NCBI RefSeq assembly: GCF_002272745.1 | Contig: NZ_NPBD01000002.1 | Location: 744,001-808,000 of the forward strand | Reading direction: 5' to 3' | From: Terribacillus saccharophilus | Lineage (GTDB): Bacteria; Bacillota; Bacilli; Bacillales; Amphibacillaceae | Length of the DNA: 64,000 nt | Shown here: one piece after another, positions 10,496-19,652 of the stretch | How positions within the stretch are numbered: the stretch's first letter is position 1 | How the letters are laid out: each line of letters opens with the position of its first letter | Position numbers and translations under genes: made by a program | Notes under the pieces: generated by a model | What the model saw: only the letters and a program-made list of their open reading frames with translations | Databases searched by the model: none | What the model was told of the DNA's origin: nothing

Positions 10496-11510
10496 GTATT
10501 GTTACTATTTGCTGAAGCAAAAGTTCAAACGCCAGGTTCTTTTCCATACGTCCCTGCTTCAAATCTGCATCCGTTTCGGCAGCTAAAAATAGAATATGTT
10601 TCAATTCTTCTTCCGAGAAGTGCGCTTCCCGCTTTAAGGCAAGCTTAATCACAAATGGATGAACTTTTGTTACTTCTGCCATCTTCGCTTGATTATACCC
10701 TTTATGCTTCAGAAGCTTTACGTGCAGAATTGTCCTGAACTGGGAAGCAAGCAGCGCTATCAAGGCAATCGGCTCTTCCTTCAATTTGATCAAATCATGG
10801 AAGATGTAAATCGCCTTTGCCAGGTCACCTGCCATTAAGCTGTCAACCAGCTTTAATCCAGAGCTTGTCTGCTGATGGGAAACAAGTGATTCCGCAATAT
10901 CCAAGGTTATTTTACTTCCTTCACCTGCATAGAGCGCAAGCTTCTCAATTTCTCCGCGCAACATAGAAAGATCGGTTCCAGCCTCCTGGATAAGCAAATC
11001 AGCAACTGCATCCTCCAGCACAATTTGATGCTCCTTGCTTAACGTAACGATCCAATCCGATAAATCCCATTCTTTTACAGGCAAACATGCGACAGCTTGT
11101 CCTGTCTTTTTAATGCTTTTAATGATTTTCTTGCGCTCATCCACCTTCTCATATGGAGCTAACAAAACAAGTGTTGTCCAAGCTGCTGGATTTTCTACAT
11201 ATTGCTCCAAGCTTTCCAAACGATGATCCACTGCGGACTTATCCGGCTTTGCTTTCAGAAAGAAAGGATGATAAGCAAGTATTAATTTTTGTTCACTGAA
11301 AAAAGGATATTCCTCTGCATCCGCAATGACTTCCTGGATTGGGGTTTCCTCCAAATCATAGACGGAAACATTTGTTCCATCGGAAAGGGCGAATTGTTTC
11401 TCTATTTTTTCCTTTATATCCTGCATGAAATAAGACTCCGTGCCATATAGTAAATATATAGGTGAAAAATCCTTTTTCTTGATTGCTTTTAAAGCGTCAG
11501 TATATGACAT
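10473..11510 (-). CDS. holA: DNA polymerase III delta subunit (clamp loader)
   Basis: Delta subunit of the replicative clamp loader; opens the beta sliding clamp. 345 residues, with the N-terminal AAA+-like fold (FSPIYLLYGTESYFMQD at residues 15-31) and the C-terminal helical collar domain. Like other delta subunits it lacks a functional Walker A. Known as yqeN in B. subtilis, with the same position next to rpsT and comEC. The small yqzM gene found beside it in B. subtilis is not seen. Confidence 0.95.
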   Translation of the reverse strand: MSYTDALKAIKKKDFSPIYLLYGTESYFMQDIKEKIEKQFALSDGTNVSVYDLEETPIQEVIADAEEYPFFSEQKLILAYHPFFLKAKPDKSAVDHRLESLEQYVENPAAWTTLVLLAPYEKVDERKKIIKSIKKTGQAVACLPVKEWDLSDWIVTLSKEHQIVLEDAVADLLIQEAGTDLSMLRGEIEKLALYAGEGSKITLDIAESLVSHQQTSSGLKLVDSLMAGDLAKAIYIFHDLIKLKEEPIALIALLASQFRTILHVKLLKHKGYNQAKMAEVTKVHPFVIKLALKREAHFSEEELKHILFLAAETDADLKQGRMEKNLAFELLLQQIVTIRKKARMV

Positions 11511-11616
11511 GTTCTCACTCCTACGTAATCCTATTGTTTATCGTATCGGCAAATAGGAATTAACGCAAGGTGGAACAGAGGAGAACAATTGAATGTTCCC
11601 CCCCAATCTATATAAA

Positions 11617-11728
11617 CGCTCTTGTTAGCCAGCTCCGGAGGCTGTAACGCTAAGCGGTGTTTTCTTACCTCTAGGTTATCCTGATAGCACTCAGGTTATA
11701 GGTGACAACTCTTGCTAATCGAGGTAAG
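11617..11728. other. Structured intergenic element between comEC and holA (possible ncRNA or leader)
   Basis: The 268-bp gap (11511-11778) has no convincing ORF but dense inverted repeats. First: TTAGC (11625-11629)/GCTAA (11649-11653) enclosing CAGC (11630-11633)/GCTG (11641-11644) around loop TCCGGAG, with CGCT/AGCG outside. Second: CTTACCTC (11664-11671)/GAGGTAAG (11721-11728) plus TAG/CTA, enclosing CCTGA/TCAGG (11680-11695). An AGGTTAT direct repeat (11673, 11693) flanks the inner hairpin. No T-run marks an end on either strand, so the strand is undecided. It matches no riboswitch class I know. Confidence 0.45.
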
Positions 11729-11778
11729 TACCTGTTGCCTGTGGTAAGTTCATTTGCCTCATTTATAACTACCGTATC

Positions 11779-14031
11779 TTATGGGAGGAACGGGCTAAAT
11801 GTGCCTGTCTTTCCTGAGAAGGTATAGACGACCGCCCCATCCGTATCTGTACGCCAGATACGGATGTTTTGTTGTATCAAGCTATCCACCACTTCTGGTG
11901 ACGGATGACCATATCGGTTGTTCCTCCCAGCAGAAACTAACGCTGTCTCCGGCTTCATATGCTGAAGAAATGCTGAATCAGTCGATGTATTGCTGCCATG
12001 ATGTCCGACCTTCAGAATATCCGCACGTATTGACGGATAACGCCGGATGATTTCCTGTTCTTCCTCTTTGCCAATATCCCCAGTAAAGAGCCAGCTCTTC
12101 CCGCCTAGCATCGTATACATAACAAGCGAATTCTTGTTTGGATCTTTTTTATCGCGGATAGGAGCCAGCAGCTGAATTTCCCAGCCAGGCAGACGGAGCA
12201 TCTCTCCAGCTTTCCAAGGAATTATCTTTGTATCCGAATTCCATAGGTTAGCTTTCGAACGGTCAAAATAGACCGATGTACGCACCCATTCCACATGAAA
12301 CTCCTCTGTCAGCTTGCCGATACTCCCGATATGATCATGATCAGCATGTGAAGCAAAAACGCCATCCACTTTAACAATCCCTCGCTTATACAGATATGGT
12401 TTGATAACTTGTTCGAAATTCTTATCAGTTGGCTTAAAGTCCATTCCGATACTGCCAGCAGCATCAATTAAATAAACACCTCTGCGATAAGGCAATTCAA
12501 TGACAAACGCATCTCCTTGTCCGATATCAAGCATGGTTACATATCCTGTACTGCTTGTATACGGTAGCAATGCTGCCGTAAGCGGAATTGAGGTGAGCAA
12601 AGCACCATACCGAAGAGCCTTTCTCCGCTTTCCTTCCTCCCAAGCAGAACAAAATAGAATAAGAACCAAAAAATAAAGCAGTGAGATACCGATTGGAAGC
12701 TCCCCTGTTACCCAAGGATAAAAGGCTATATTATCTATCCATTGGATAATGCGAATCACTAATTCATTGATAAATCGAAAACTTTCTCCAAGAAGAGCAG
12801 CAAATCGGGGCAAAGGATACAGCAGAATACTGATTAGTAATAAAAGCGGAATGGCAATAAAGGTATAAAATGGAATAGCAAAGAGATTCATTAAAACAGA
12901 CAATGGATTCAGGTAATAAAATTGGGATACCTGCAGAGGAAGAATGACAAGCTGGCTTAATAGGCTTGTTTCCAGCAGTGCGCTGATAAAGGAACCAGTG
13001 TATAACCGGGCTGACAATAGCAGTGCCAAGCTGACTAGAAACGAAAATTGGAAACCAATATGGTACAGATAATGCGGATCGATTACGAGTAAAAGTATGA
13101 AAACAATACTGATACTATCGATGATCGGCAGCTTAACCCTAAATCGCATAAGCAGCATGATGAGCATTACCATTAAAGCAGAACGCCATACCGAAGGCTC
13201 GCCACCCGCAAATACAGGGTAAACAGCTAGGAAGACAAATAAAAACCAATAGGTCTTCTCAATCGTGAGAATCTGGAGTTTTGTGAGGAGAAAGAAGAGG
13301 ATCGCCGAAAATAATGCAATATGCATGCCGCTAATGGCAAGGATATGAGATAAGCTCCAGCGGTTGAACAGCTCCACCGTTTCCTCATCTAATTTGCTAT
13401 CTTCCCCCGCTATCATCGCCTGTACCCACGCAGCGGAATGAGAATCAAGGATTTTATCAGTCTTATGCAAAAACGATGTTCGTGCCTTTAGCAGCTGACC
13501 GAATTGTGATGTTCCAGTACAAGAGATATCCCCTAGATTCTGAAGTTCTATCTCATAAAAGATACCTTGCTGTCGTAAATAGTGTTGAAAGTCAAATTGT
13601 CCTGGGTTAGTGGCAGGAGCAGGCTGTGCAAGACTGCTATTAATGACACATTTAGCTCCAGCAGATAAACCAGATACAGTTTCGTGTTCTTCTTGTTTGA
13701 AATATGTCACCAGGATAGAGGCCGAACCAGAAGGATCTTTTGCAGTGAATTGAATTCGTTCTTTTGTTTCGGAGATATCTGATATAGCGGAAGTAAGCTG
13801 AATCGGCTCATCGAGCGGCAGTTGGGGAGGAATTTCTTGTCCGAGGATACTGTTGCCGAAAAATAAAAGAGAAGCAATTGAAGACAGAAGCAGGTGCGCG
13901 AATTGAATACGTTTTGTGTAATACAACAGACTCAGCCAAACAAGTATGACTAGCAGTACCGAAAAATGTAAGGAATGCGCCAGCATCCCGCCAAGGGCTG
14001 CCAGCGCAACAATATGCCATCTGCCGATCAT
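11779..14031 (-). CDS. comEC: DNA internalization competence channel ComEC/Rec2
   Basis: Polytopic membrane channel that moves single-stranded DNA across the membrane during transformation. 750 residues: N-terminal membrane segments and an OB-like extracellular loop (about 30-190), the competence domain with HILAISGMHIALFSAIL near residue 232 and several helices, and a C-terminal metallo-beta-lactamase-like domain with FASHADHDHIGSIG near residue 560 and VGHHGSNTS, probably the nuclease part. ATG overlaps the end of comEB by 4 bp. Appears complete. Confidence 0.96.
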   Translation of the reverse strand: MIGRWHIVALAALGGMLAHSLHFSVLLVILVWLSLLYYTKRIQFAHLLLSSIASLLFFGNSILGQEIPPQLPLDEPIQLTSAISDISETKERIQFTAKDPSGSASILVTYFKQEEHETVSGLSAGAKCVINSSLAQPAPATNPGQFDFQHYLRQQGIFYEIELQNLGDISCTGTSQFGQLLKARTSFLHKTDKILDSHSAAWVQAMIAGEDSKLDEETVELFNRWSLSHILAISGMHIALFSAILFFLLTKLQILTIEKTYWFLFVFLAVYPVFAGGEPSVWRSALMVMLIMLLMRFRVKLPIIDSISIVFILLLVIDPHYLYHIGFQFSFLVSLALLLSARLYTGSFISALLETSLLSQLVILPLQVSQFYYLNPLSVLMNLFAIPFYTFIAIPLLLLISILLYPLPRFAALLGESFRFINELVIRIIQWIDNIAFYPWVTGELPIGISLLYFLVLILFCSAWEEGKRRKALRYGALLTSIPLTAALLPYTSSTGYVTMLDIGQGDAFVIELPYRRGVYLIDAAGSIGMDFKPTDKNFEQVIKPYLYKRGIVKVDGVFASHADHDHIGSIGKLTEEFHVEWVRTSVYFDRSKANLWNSDTKIIPWKAGEMLRLPGWEIQLLAPIRDKKDPNKNSLVMYTMLGGKSWLFTGDIGKEEEQEIIRRYPSIRADILKVGHHGSNTSTDSAFLQHMKPETALVSAGRNNRYGHPSPEVVDSLIQQNIRIWRTDTDGAVVYTFSGKTGTFSPFLP

Positions 14032-14603
14032 ATTCGTTCTTTGTTTGGGAGTTGATAACGAGATGCAGCTTCTTCAGCGAGCTGTTGACTTTCTATATCG
14101 TCCAGCTGATTGAGCTTGTCCACGACTTTTTCCATCAGACTGCGCGTCTCTTGTGGCTTCGTATCCACTACGACTGCATCTAGCTCCACCTGTTCCGTTG
14201 TGACACCAGCTTCAGCAAAGAGATCAACAGCATAAGGATGATTTTTATAATCACTTGCATAATAAACCGTTCTGATGCCTGCTTGTATCAGAGCTTTACA
14301 GCATTGCAGGCACGGAAAATGTGTCACGTAAATTTCAGCTCCTTCGGTCGGCACACCGAATTTCGCACATTGCAAAAGAGCATTCATTTCTGCGTGCACT
14401 GTCCGCACACAATGACCATCTATTACATAGCATCCTTCATCGACACAGTGCTTGCTGCCTGTGACACTGCCATTGTAACCGCCCGCGATAATCCTTTTAT
14501 CGCGGACTACAGTCGCACCGACCATCAACCGCTGACAGGTGCTGCGCAGCGCCAGTAAGTGGCTTTGCGCCATAAAATATTGATTCCATGCGATTCGTTC
14601 CAT
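14028..14603 (-). CDS. comEB: ComEB, dCMP deaminase family protein
   Basis: Deoxycytidylate deaminase-like zinc enzyme of the comE operon. About 191 residues, with the zinc-ligand motifs HAEMNALLQ (His and catalytic Glu, about residue 73) and PCLQC (two Cys, about 100-104). Start ATG (MERIAWNQYF) with AGGTGG upstream; a longer reading frame exists but lacks homology. dCMP deaminase supplies dUMP for thymidylate; its part in competence is not clear. Between comEA and comEC. Confidence 0.93.
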   Translation of the reverse strand: MERIAWNQYFMAQSHLLALRSTCQRLMVGATVVRDKRIIAGGYNGSVTGSKHCVDEGCYVIDGHCVRTVHAEMNALLQCAKFGVPTEGAEIYVTHFPCLQCCKALIQAGIRTVYYASDYKNHPYAVDLFAEAGVTTEQVELDAVVVDTKPQETRSLMEKVVDKLNQLDDIESQQLAEEAASRYQLPNKERI

Positions 14604-14674
14604 GACGCTTCGCCACCTTTCCTTTCCTTTTCTAGAGTAAGTGTACAATCCCCCTTCTAATCCGTCAACCAGCT

Positions 14675-15283
14675 CTACAAGCTGATCTGCTCCTTCATAT
14701 TCTCTAATGATTTCTCCCCGATGCCAGGTACTTCTGTAAGCTGCTCGATAGAAGTGAAAGGACCATTTTCCTCACGGAAGGTAATGATAGCCTGTGCCTT
14801 TGCTTCCCCAATGCCGTTCAGTTCTGTCAGTTCATCGCTGTCTGCTTGATTGATATTTATTTTCTCTGAAGAAGTACTCGAACCCGCAGTTTGAACAGGT
14901 ACATCAGCTTCACCGATAGCCGCCACATAGATAACCTGTTCATCTGCCACTCGCTGTGCAAGATTAATACTTCGCCCCTCTGCATTCTCTGTTAGCCCGC
15001 CTGCTGCATCTAAAGCCTGTTCCACTCTACTGTCTGGAGCAAGCTCGTATACACCGGGATTCTGAACCTCTCCTTTTATATCTACCTTGACCTTCGCATT
15101 AGCCGATACAGACTCATTTTCAGCTGGTATTTCTGTGAGCAACTGATTCTCAGAAGGATTTACAGCTTCTTCAAGCTGCTGCACTGCAGCATCACCTTTT
15201 TGCTCCCTAATCCACATGACTAAAAAAACAAATGCTACAGCAGCCAGTATGATAGCCCAGCTATATTGTTTAATTATTTGCAC
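14675..15283 (-). CDS. comEA: Competence DNA receptor ComEA
   Basis: Membrane-anchored protein that binds incoming double-stranded DNA outside the cell. 202 residues: N-terminal membrane anchor (about 8-24), a SLBB-like domain (about 67-130), a Ser/Thr linker and a C-terminal double helix-hairpin-helix DNA-binding domain with ELNGIGEAKAQAII and EVPGIGEKSLENM. Start is GTG (15283) with GAAAGGAGG upstream; an earlier in-frame ATG has no ribosome site. First gene of comEA-comEB-comEC, divergent from comER. Confidence 0.95.
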   Translation of the reverse strand: MQIIKQYSWAIILAAVAFVFLVMWIREQKGDAAVQQLEEAVNPSENQLLTEIPAENESVSANAKVKVDIKGEVQNPGVYELAPDSRVEQALDAAGGLTENAEGRSINLAQRVADEQVIYVAAIGEADVPVQTAGSSTSSEKININQADSDELTELNGIGEAKAQAIITFREENGPFTSIEQLTEVPGIGEKSLENMKEQISL

Positions 15284-15379
15284 CTTGAACCTCCTTTCAT
15301 ATTTCATATCCATAAAACATAAAATGGGTAACAGCGTAACTGGGAAATAAGAAGAAAATGAGCAGAGGAGGAGTTTAAA

Positions 15380-16204
15380 ATGACGAAATGGGGAATAATC
15401 GGAGTTGGCAATATGGGAGGTATGTTACTGGAAACATGGGTGAACTCCGGGTCGATCGCCCAGGATGATATCATGATTTTGAACCGTTCTGCCGAAAAGG
15501 AAATTCAATGGAAAAAAGCTCTTCCATCTATACATGTGGCAGAATCCACTAGCCAAATCGCAGATTATGCTGATATTTTGTTTCTGTGTGTGAGGCCACC
15601 ACATTTGCCAGGTGTCTGTCACGAGCTTCATCCTCTATTACAGCCGGATCAAGTACTAGTCTCTATTACTAGTCCGTATTCAATTGAAGATCTCGAAGTA
15701 CTTGTACCTTGTCAGGTAGCTAGAGCCATTCCAAGTATCACGAACAGGGCCGCAGCAGGTACGACTCTGCTGACATTCGGAACGAGCCTGTCAAATCGAA
15801 ACAAAGCTGCGCTAATCGATTTGGTTAGCAGTTATTCAAATCCGCTTTATATTCCAGAGGATATAACGAGAGTAGCTTCAGATATTGTTTCCTGCGGACC
15901 GGCTTTCTTCAGCTACCTTGCGCAGCGATTTATCGATGGCGCAGTGGAGGAAACAGCAATCAGTAAAGAACAAGCCACTCATTTAACTTCAGAGATGCTA
16001 ATTGGACTCGGGACTTTATTAGCAAACGGACATTATACATTGGATGAACTGATTAAAAAGGTTTGTGTGAAAGGCGGTATAACAGGAGAAGGAATCGCAG
16101 TACTGGAAAAGGAAACTACTGAACAGTTTCAGCTATTATTCCAAGCAACTCATCGAAAATTCCGGGAGGAAAAGGAAGCAATTCAAAAGGGATTGTACAA
16201 CTAA
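15380..16204 (+). CDS. comER: ComER, pyrroline-5-carboxylate reductase family protein
   Basis: 274 residues with an N-terminal Rossmann motif (GIIGVGNMGGMLLE) and a C-terminal P5C-reductase dimerisation domain with SCGPAFFSYLAQRFIDGAV. In B. subtilis comER is likewise divergent from comEA and is not required for transformation; homologues have been linked to sporulation and biofilm. Whether this copy makes proline is not evident. GAGGAGG upstream of the ATG. Confidence 0.88.
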   Translation: MTKWGIIGVGNMGGMLLETWVNSGSIAQDDIMILNRSAEKEIQWKKALPSIHVAESTSQIADYADILFLCVRPPHLPGVCHELHPLLQPDQVLVSITSPYSIEDLEVLVPCQVARAIPSITNRAAAGTTLLTFGTSLSNRNKAALIDLVSSYSNPLYIPEDITRVASDIVSCGPAFFSYLAQRFIDGAVEETAISKEQATHLTSEMLIGLGTLLANGHYTLDELIKKVCVKGGITGEGIAVLEKETTEQFQLLFQATHRKFREEKEAIQKGLYN

Positions 16205-16239
16205 AAAATTCGACACATTCTTCGCTTTTCCTGCAAAAA

Positions 16240-16271
16240 AAACCAGGTAGCAGCATTATGCCTCCTGGTTT
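16240..16271. terminator. Bidirectional terminator between comER and yqeM
   Basis: AAACCAGG (16240-16247) pairs with CCTGGTTT (16264-16271), with A/T runs on both sides. The stop codon of yqeM (16256-16258) is in the loop. Confidence 0.8.
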
Positions 16272-17014
16272 TTCAAACATGCAAAGAACAGCCGGTCTGC
16301 TTGTTCCAATTGCTCGGTCCGTTCTATATCAAAATCACCGTATACTCCGCACACACGGAAGCCTGCTTCCTCAAGCCAGGAGATATACGTATCAATGGAA
16401 TATGTACGCTGATGATGGTATTCATCAAAGCGATCGTATTTATCCGAGTCCGTCTCTTTAGTGAAGAAAGTAAGGTCGTGAAATACTTCTCCCTTTTCTT
16501 CGCCGGTTTCACAGAACCATGTATAAGAAAGGTCATCATGAATTTCAGCAAAAACCTCACCAGCCAAGTCCTCTTCGATATGACGTATGCTATGGACATC
16601 GAACAGGAAAACACCGCCAGGAGCAAGCATCTGCCATATACGGGAGAAAGCCTGCTGCACATCTTCTGGTGACGTAATATAGTTGACCACATCAAACATA
16701 CTGATTGCAGCATCTGCTTTGATTGTCTCTAGCTCTCGCAGATCCTGCTGTATCCAGCGCACTTGCTGTTTTGTATCACGGGAAGCAGCATAGGCAAGCA
16801 TATTCTCGGATTGATCAATCCCTGTCATATGATAGCCTGCCTTTGCAAGCTGCCTGGTGACATATCCAGTTCCACAGCCTAAATCGGCTATCTCATTGAT
16901 CTCAATCTGAGCATGTTTATCGAATATTTGCTGCATGAACTGCTGCCATGGCTCATAAGGTGCATCCTGCATCAGACGTTCATATACGGCGGCAAGCCGC
17001 TCGTATGCGGCCAT
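16256..17014 (-). CDS. yqeM: Class I SAM-dependent methyltransferase (YqeM)
   Basis: 252 residues with the SAM-binding motif IADLGCGTGYVTRQLA near residue 44, an acidic motif I-II loop and FLFDVHS further on. Substrate unknown; the genomic position next to rsfS, yqeK and nadD is conserved in Bacillaceae. The ATG overlaps the TAA of rsfS (TAATG), suggesting translational coupling. Confidence 0.88.
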   Translation of the reverse strand: MAAYERLAAVYERLMQDAPYEPWQQFMQQIFDKHAQIEINEIADLGCGTGYVTRQLAKAGYHMTGIDQSENMLAYAASRDTKQQVRWIQQDLRELETIKADAAISMFDVVNYITSPEDVQQAFSRIWQMLAPGGVFLFDVHSIRHIEEDLAGEVFAEIHDDLSYTWFCETGEEKGEVFHDLTFFTKETDSDKYDRFDEYHHQRTYSIDTYISWLEEAGFRVCGVYGDFDIERTEQLEQADRLFFACLKNQEA

Positions 17015-17370
17015 TAGCTTTCTTGGGAGAATACCGGTTCCACTTGCGGCGCGTCTCCCCACAGGCGTTCAAGATTATAATATCTGCGTTCATCGATGTG
17101 GAATACATGGCAAACAACATCTCCAAGATCGACAAGCACCCATCTTGACTGCTCCATTCCTTCCAACCGCTTCACTTCCACACCAGCTTCTTCAGCTTTT
17201 TCTTTGATTCGTCTGGCGATAGCTTGCACTTGACGCTCACTTGTTCCATGACAAATCATGAAGTAATCAGCAATCAAGGAGACCTCCTTCATTTCCAATA
17301 GGACAACGTCTTCCCCTCTTACCGCATCTGCGGCATTTGCTGCTATTTGTGCTAATTCAATAGTTTCCAT
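17014..17370 (-). CDS. rsfS: Ribosome silencing factor RsfS
   Basis: 118-residue Iojap/YbeB family protein (YqeL). Binds uL14 and blocks joining of the ribosomal subunits when nutrients are short. Shows the family motifs ADYFMICHGTSERQVQAIA and RWVLVDLGDVVCHVF. Starts one base into the end of yqeK and overlaps yqeM, so the genes are tightly co-translated. Confidence 0.95.
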   Translation of the reverse strand: METIELAQIAANAADAVRGEDVVLLEMKEVSLIADYFMICHGTSERQVQAIARRIKEKAEEAGVEVKRLEGMEQSRWVLVDLGDVVCHVFHIDERRYYNLERLWGDAPQVEPVFSQES

Positions 17371-17942
17371 TAAGTGTTACCTCCAGTAGAGTTTAATAAA
17401 TCATTATAAGCATGGAACGTGTCTGGGTATACTTTTCGGTTCAACGAGACGAGCATATTGATCGTATTTCGGGAAGCCATCCAGCACGCCTTATCCAAAT
17501 TGTTCTCACTAACTTTACGTACTTCATCCACACCGGGAAAAGCACGGCCCGGTTCAATATAATCTGCAAGAAATACGACTTTATCAAGTACTGACATACC
17601 AACACATCCAGTTGTGTGTACAGTGACGGCATGCAGTATCTCTGGGTCGCTAATACCGATTTCGCGCTTTACCATAAGCGCTCCTACCGGACCATGCCAT
17701 AACTCATGGTGATAGTCCAGCAAGTCCTTCGGCAGTTGTTCAGATTCGATCCAGCGTTTCATTTCCTCGAGTGGCCGATACTTTGCATAATCATGAAAAA
17801 TAGCTGCCAACTCCGCTTTCTTTTCATCTGCACCATACTGTTTTGCAAGTCTGATACTTGTATCCATTACACGGATAGTATGTTCATACCGTGGTTTCTT
17901 TAACTGTTTCTCAACGATCGCCAATGCCCTATCTCTCTGCAT
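17370..17942 (-). CDS. yqeK: YqeK, HD-domain symmetrical Ap4A hydrolase family
   Basis: 190 residues with HD-domain metal ligands in YEHTIRV (His), AIFHDYAKYRP (His-Asp), HELWHGPVGA and HAVTVHTTG. YqeK proteins hydrolyse diadenosine tetraphosphate to two ADP in an iron-dependent way. Overlaps the end of nadD by 14 bp and ends at the rsfS start. Part of the yqeG-yqeM operon. Confidence 0.92.
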   Translation of the reverse strand: MQRDRALAIVEKQLKKPRYEHTIRVMDTSIRLAKQYGADEKKAELAAIFHDYAKYRPLEEMKRWIESEQLPKDLLDYHHELWHGPVGALMVKREIGISDPEILHAVTVHTTGCVGMSVLDKVVFLADYIEPGRAFPGVDEVRKVSENNLDKACWMASRNTINMLVSLNRKVYPDTFHAYNDLLNSTGGNT

Positions 17943-18498
17943 ACAGCTTTTGCTCCTTTATAATATCGAACACTGCGTCTGAAATAAGATAGTGTACAGG
18001 TGCCCCCTGTTCGACACGTGCACGGATCATGCTTGAGGATATCTCAAGCTCCGGAATATCGACATAGGTGACAGGGTGAGTTGTCACAAGCTCATATCCA
18101 GGCCGGCCGACACCGACGAATGTCAGCATTTCGACTAAGTCATCGATACGATGCCATGTGTGTAAACTCTCCACCAGATCAGCACCTATGATGAAATGGA
18201 ATGCAGTATTCGGATGCATTTCCTGTAACAGCTTTATTGTATCAAATGTATAGGATTTGCCTAAACGATCCACCTCAATAGGATTCATACGGAAAATTGG
18301 ATTATCCGCAATTGCCGCCTGCACCATCTCGAGACGCAGAACCGCATCGGTATGGGACTTTACTTTATGCGGTGCTTCGTGAGCAGGAATGAACCACACT
18401 TCATCCAAACCAAGTCTGTGCTGGACTTCCTGCGCAATGAACAAATGTCCGAGATGGGGCGGATCGAATGTCCCTCCCAATAATCCGACTTTTCTCAT
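17929..18498 (-). CDS. nadD: Nicotinate-nucleotide adenylyltransferase
   Basis: Joins NaMN and ATP to give NaAD in NAD biosynthesis. 189 residues with the nucleotidyltransferase motif GGTFDPPHLGHL at the N-terminus and SSMIR near the C-terminus. Between yhbY and yqeK. Confidence 0.97.
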   Translation of the reverse strand: MRKVGLLGGTFDPPHLGHLFIAQEVQHRLGLDEVWFIPAHEAPHKVKSHTDAVLRLEMVQAAIADNPIFRMNPIEVDRLGKSYTFDTIKLLQEMHPNTAFHFIIGADLVESLHTWHRIDDLVEMLTFVGVGRPGYELVTTHPVTYVDIPELEISSSMIRARVEQGAPVHYLISDAVFDIIKEQKLYAER

Positions 18499-18509
18499 GT
18501 CTTACTCCT

Positions 18510-18800
18510 TTACGGCAGCTTGATCTGTTTATTATCTTCTGATTCTCTATAAAGGATGATTGTACTTCCGATAATTTGGACGATAGATGCACCTGTACCC
18601 TCTTCAATCGTAGCAGCAACATCCTCTTTCTCATCCAAACAATTCTGAAGCAAACTCACTTTGATTAGTTCACGTTTTTCCAATGCTTCGCCAATCTGGA
18701 CGAGCATGTTATCGTTCACACCGATTTTCCCTACCTGGAAAATTGGTTTTAAATGATGCGCTTGAGCGCGAAGATATCTTTTTTGTTTACCTGTTAACAT
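18510..18800 (-). CDS. yhbY: YhbY family ribosome-associated RNA-binding protein (CRM domain)
   Basis: 96-residue CRM-domain protein (YqeI in B. subtilis) with KRYLRAQAHHLKPIFQVGK near the N-terminus and the GxxG-type loop. Homologues associate with 50S precursors. Two bases separate it from aroE. Confidence 0.93.
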   Translation of the reverse strand: MLTGKQKRYLRAQAHHLKPIFQVGKIGVNDNMLVQIGEALEKRELIKVSLLQNCLDEKEDVAATIEEGTGASIVQIIGSTIILYRESEDNKQIKLP

Positions 18801-18801
18801 A

Positions 18802-19638
18802 TTATGCCTCCGTTAATCTTTGTTCCAGCTGATTCAATAATTCACCGATCACGACTTGTTGCCCTGACCAGATTTCAAATGCGTACTGTGCTTGATATAA
18901 AAGCATGCTATGGCCATGATGAATGATAGCCCCCTGCTGCTTGGCACTTCGAAGCAGCATCGTTTCAATCGGTTTATAAACGATATCGCTTACCACTGCA
19001 TTAGATTTTAAATTGGCTAACGGGATGATTTGCTCACGGTCATGTGGACTCATTCCAACACTTGACGTGTGTATGATGATATCATAGCTATCCAATTTCT
19101 GTTGCGCTTCCTTGTATGACAAAATCTCCGTAATCGATTTTGGTTCCTGTAATTGCAGCAGCTGTTCTGCTTTAGAAACTGTACGATTGGCGATATCAAC
19201 ATAGCGGAAGCCATTTGCAACCAGCGCACGATATATTCCGCGAGCTGCTCCTCCTGCGCCAAGCATTAGCACATGCAAGGATTCTTGCGAGGGAATCACC
19301 TGTTCCAATGCACGCACATAGCCAGATCCATCCGTATTATACCCGATCCATTTGCCATTCTTTCGTACTGCGGTATTCACAGCTCCGATTTTCGCTGCAT
19401 CTGGATCAAGCTCATCAAGAAATGGGATGATGCGCTGTTTATATGGAACCGTAATATTGAAGCCATCAATCCCGCTTTGCAGTAAAGCTGTAATTTTTTC
19501 ATCAAAAACATCTGGTTCGATAGGGTATAGCTTGTATTCCCCTTCGACTCCAGCCTGTTCCATGAATTGTGTGTGTATCCATGGTGATAAAGAGTGCTCC
19601 ACTGGATGGCCGATCAGGCCTAACTTCAATATTTTCAT
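18802..19638 (-). CDS. aroE: Shikimate dehydrogenase
   Basis: NADPH-dependent reduction of 3-dehydroshikimate in aromatic amino acid synthesis. 278 residues: shikimate-binding GHPVEHSLSPWIH near residue 10, NITVPYK near 61 with the catalytic Lys, GYNTDGSGY near 98, and the NADP-binding GAGGAARG near 126. In the yqe operon as in B. subtilis. Confidence 0.97.
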   Translation of the reverse strand: MKILKLGLIGHPVEHSLSPWIHTQFMEQAGVEGEYKLYPIEPDVFDEKITALLQSGIDGFNITVPYKQRIIPFLDELDPDAAKIGAVNTAVRKNGKWIGYNTDGSGYVRALEQVIPSQESLHVLMLGAGGAARGIYRALVANGFRYVDIANRTVSKAEQLLQLQEPKSITEILSYKEAQQKLDSYDIIIHTSSVGMSPHDREQIIPLANLKSNAVVSDIVYKPIETMLLRSAKQQGAIIHHGHSMLLYQAQYAFEIWSGQQVVIGELLNQLEQRLTEA

Positions 19639-19652
19639 CTTCTCGCTCCCCC

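Noticed and set aside
11821..11875. Inverted repeat GTATCTG...CAGATAC within the 3' end of comEC (11840-11861) as a possible terminator
   Set aside because: It lies inside the MBL-domain coding region, with coding potential intact and no T-run on the minus strand.
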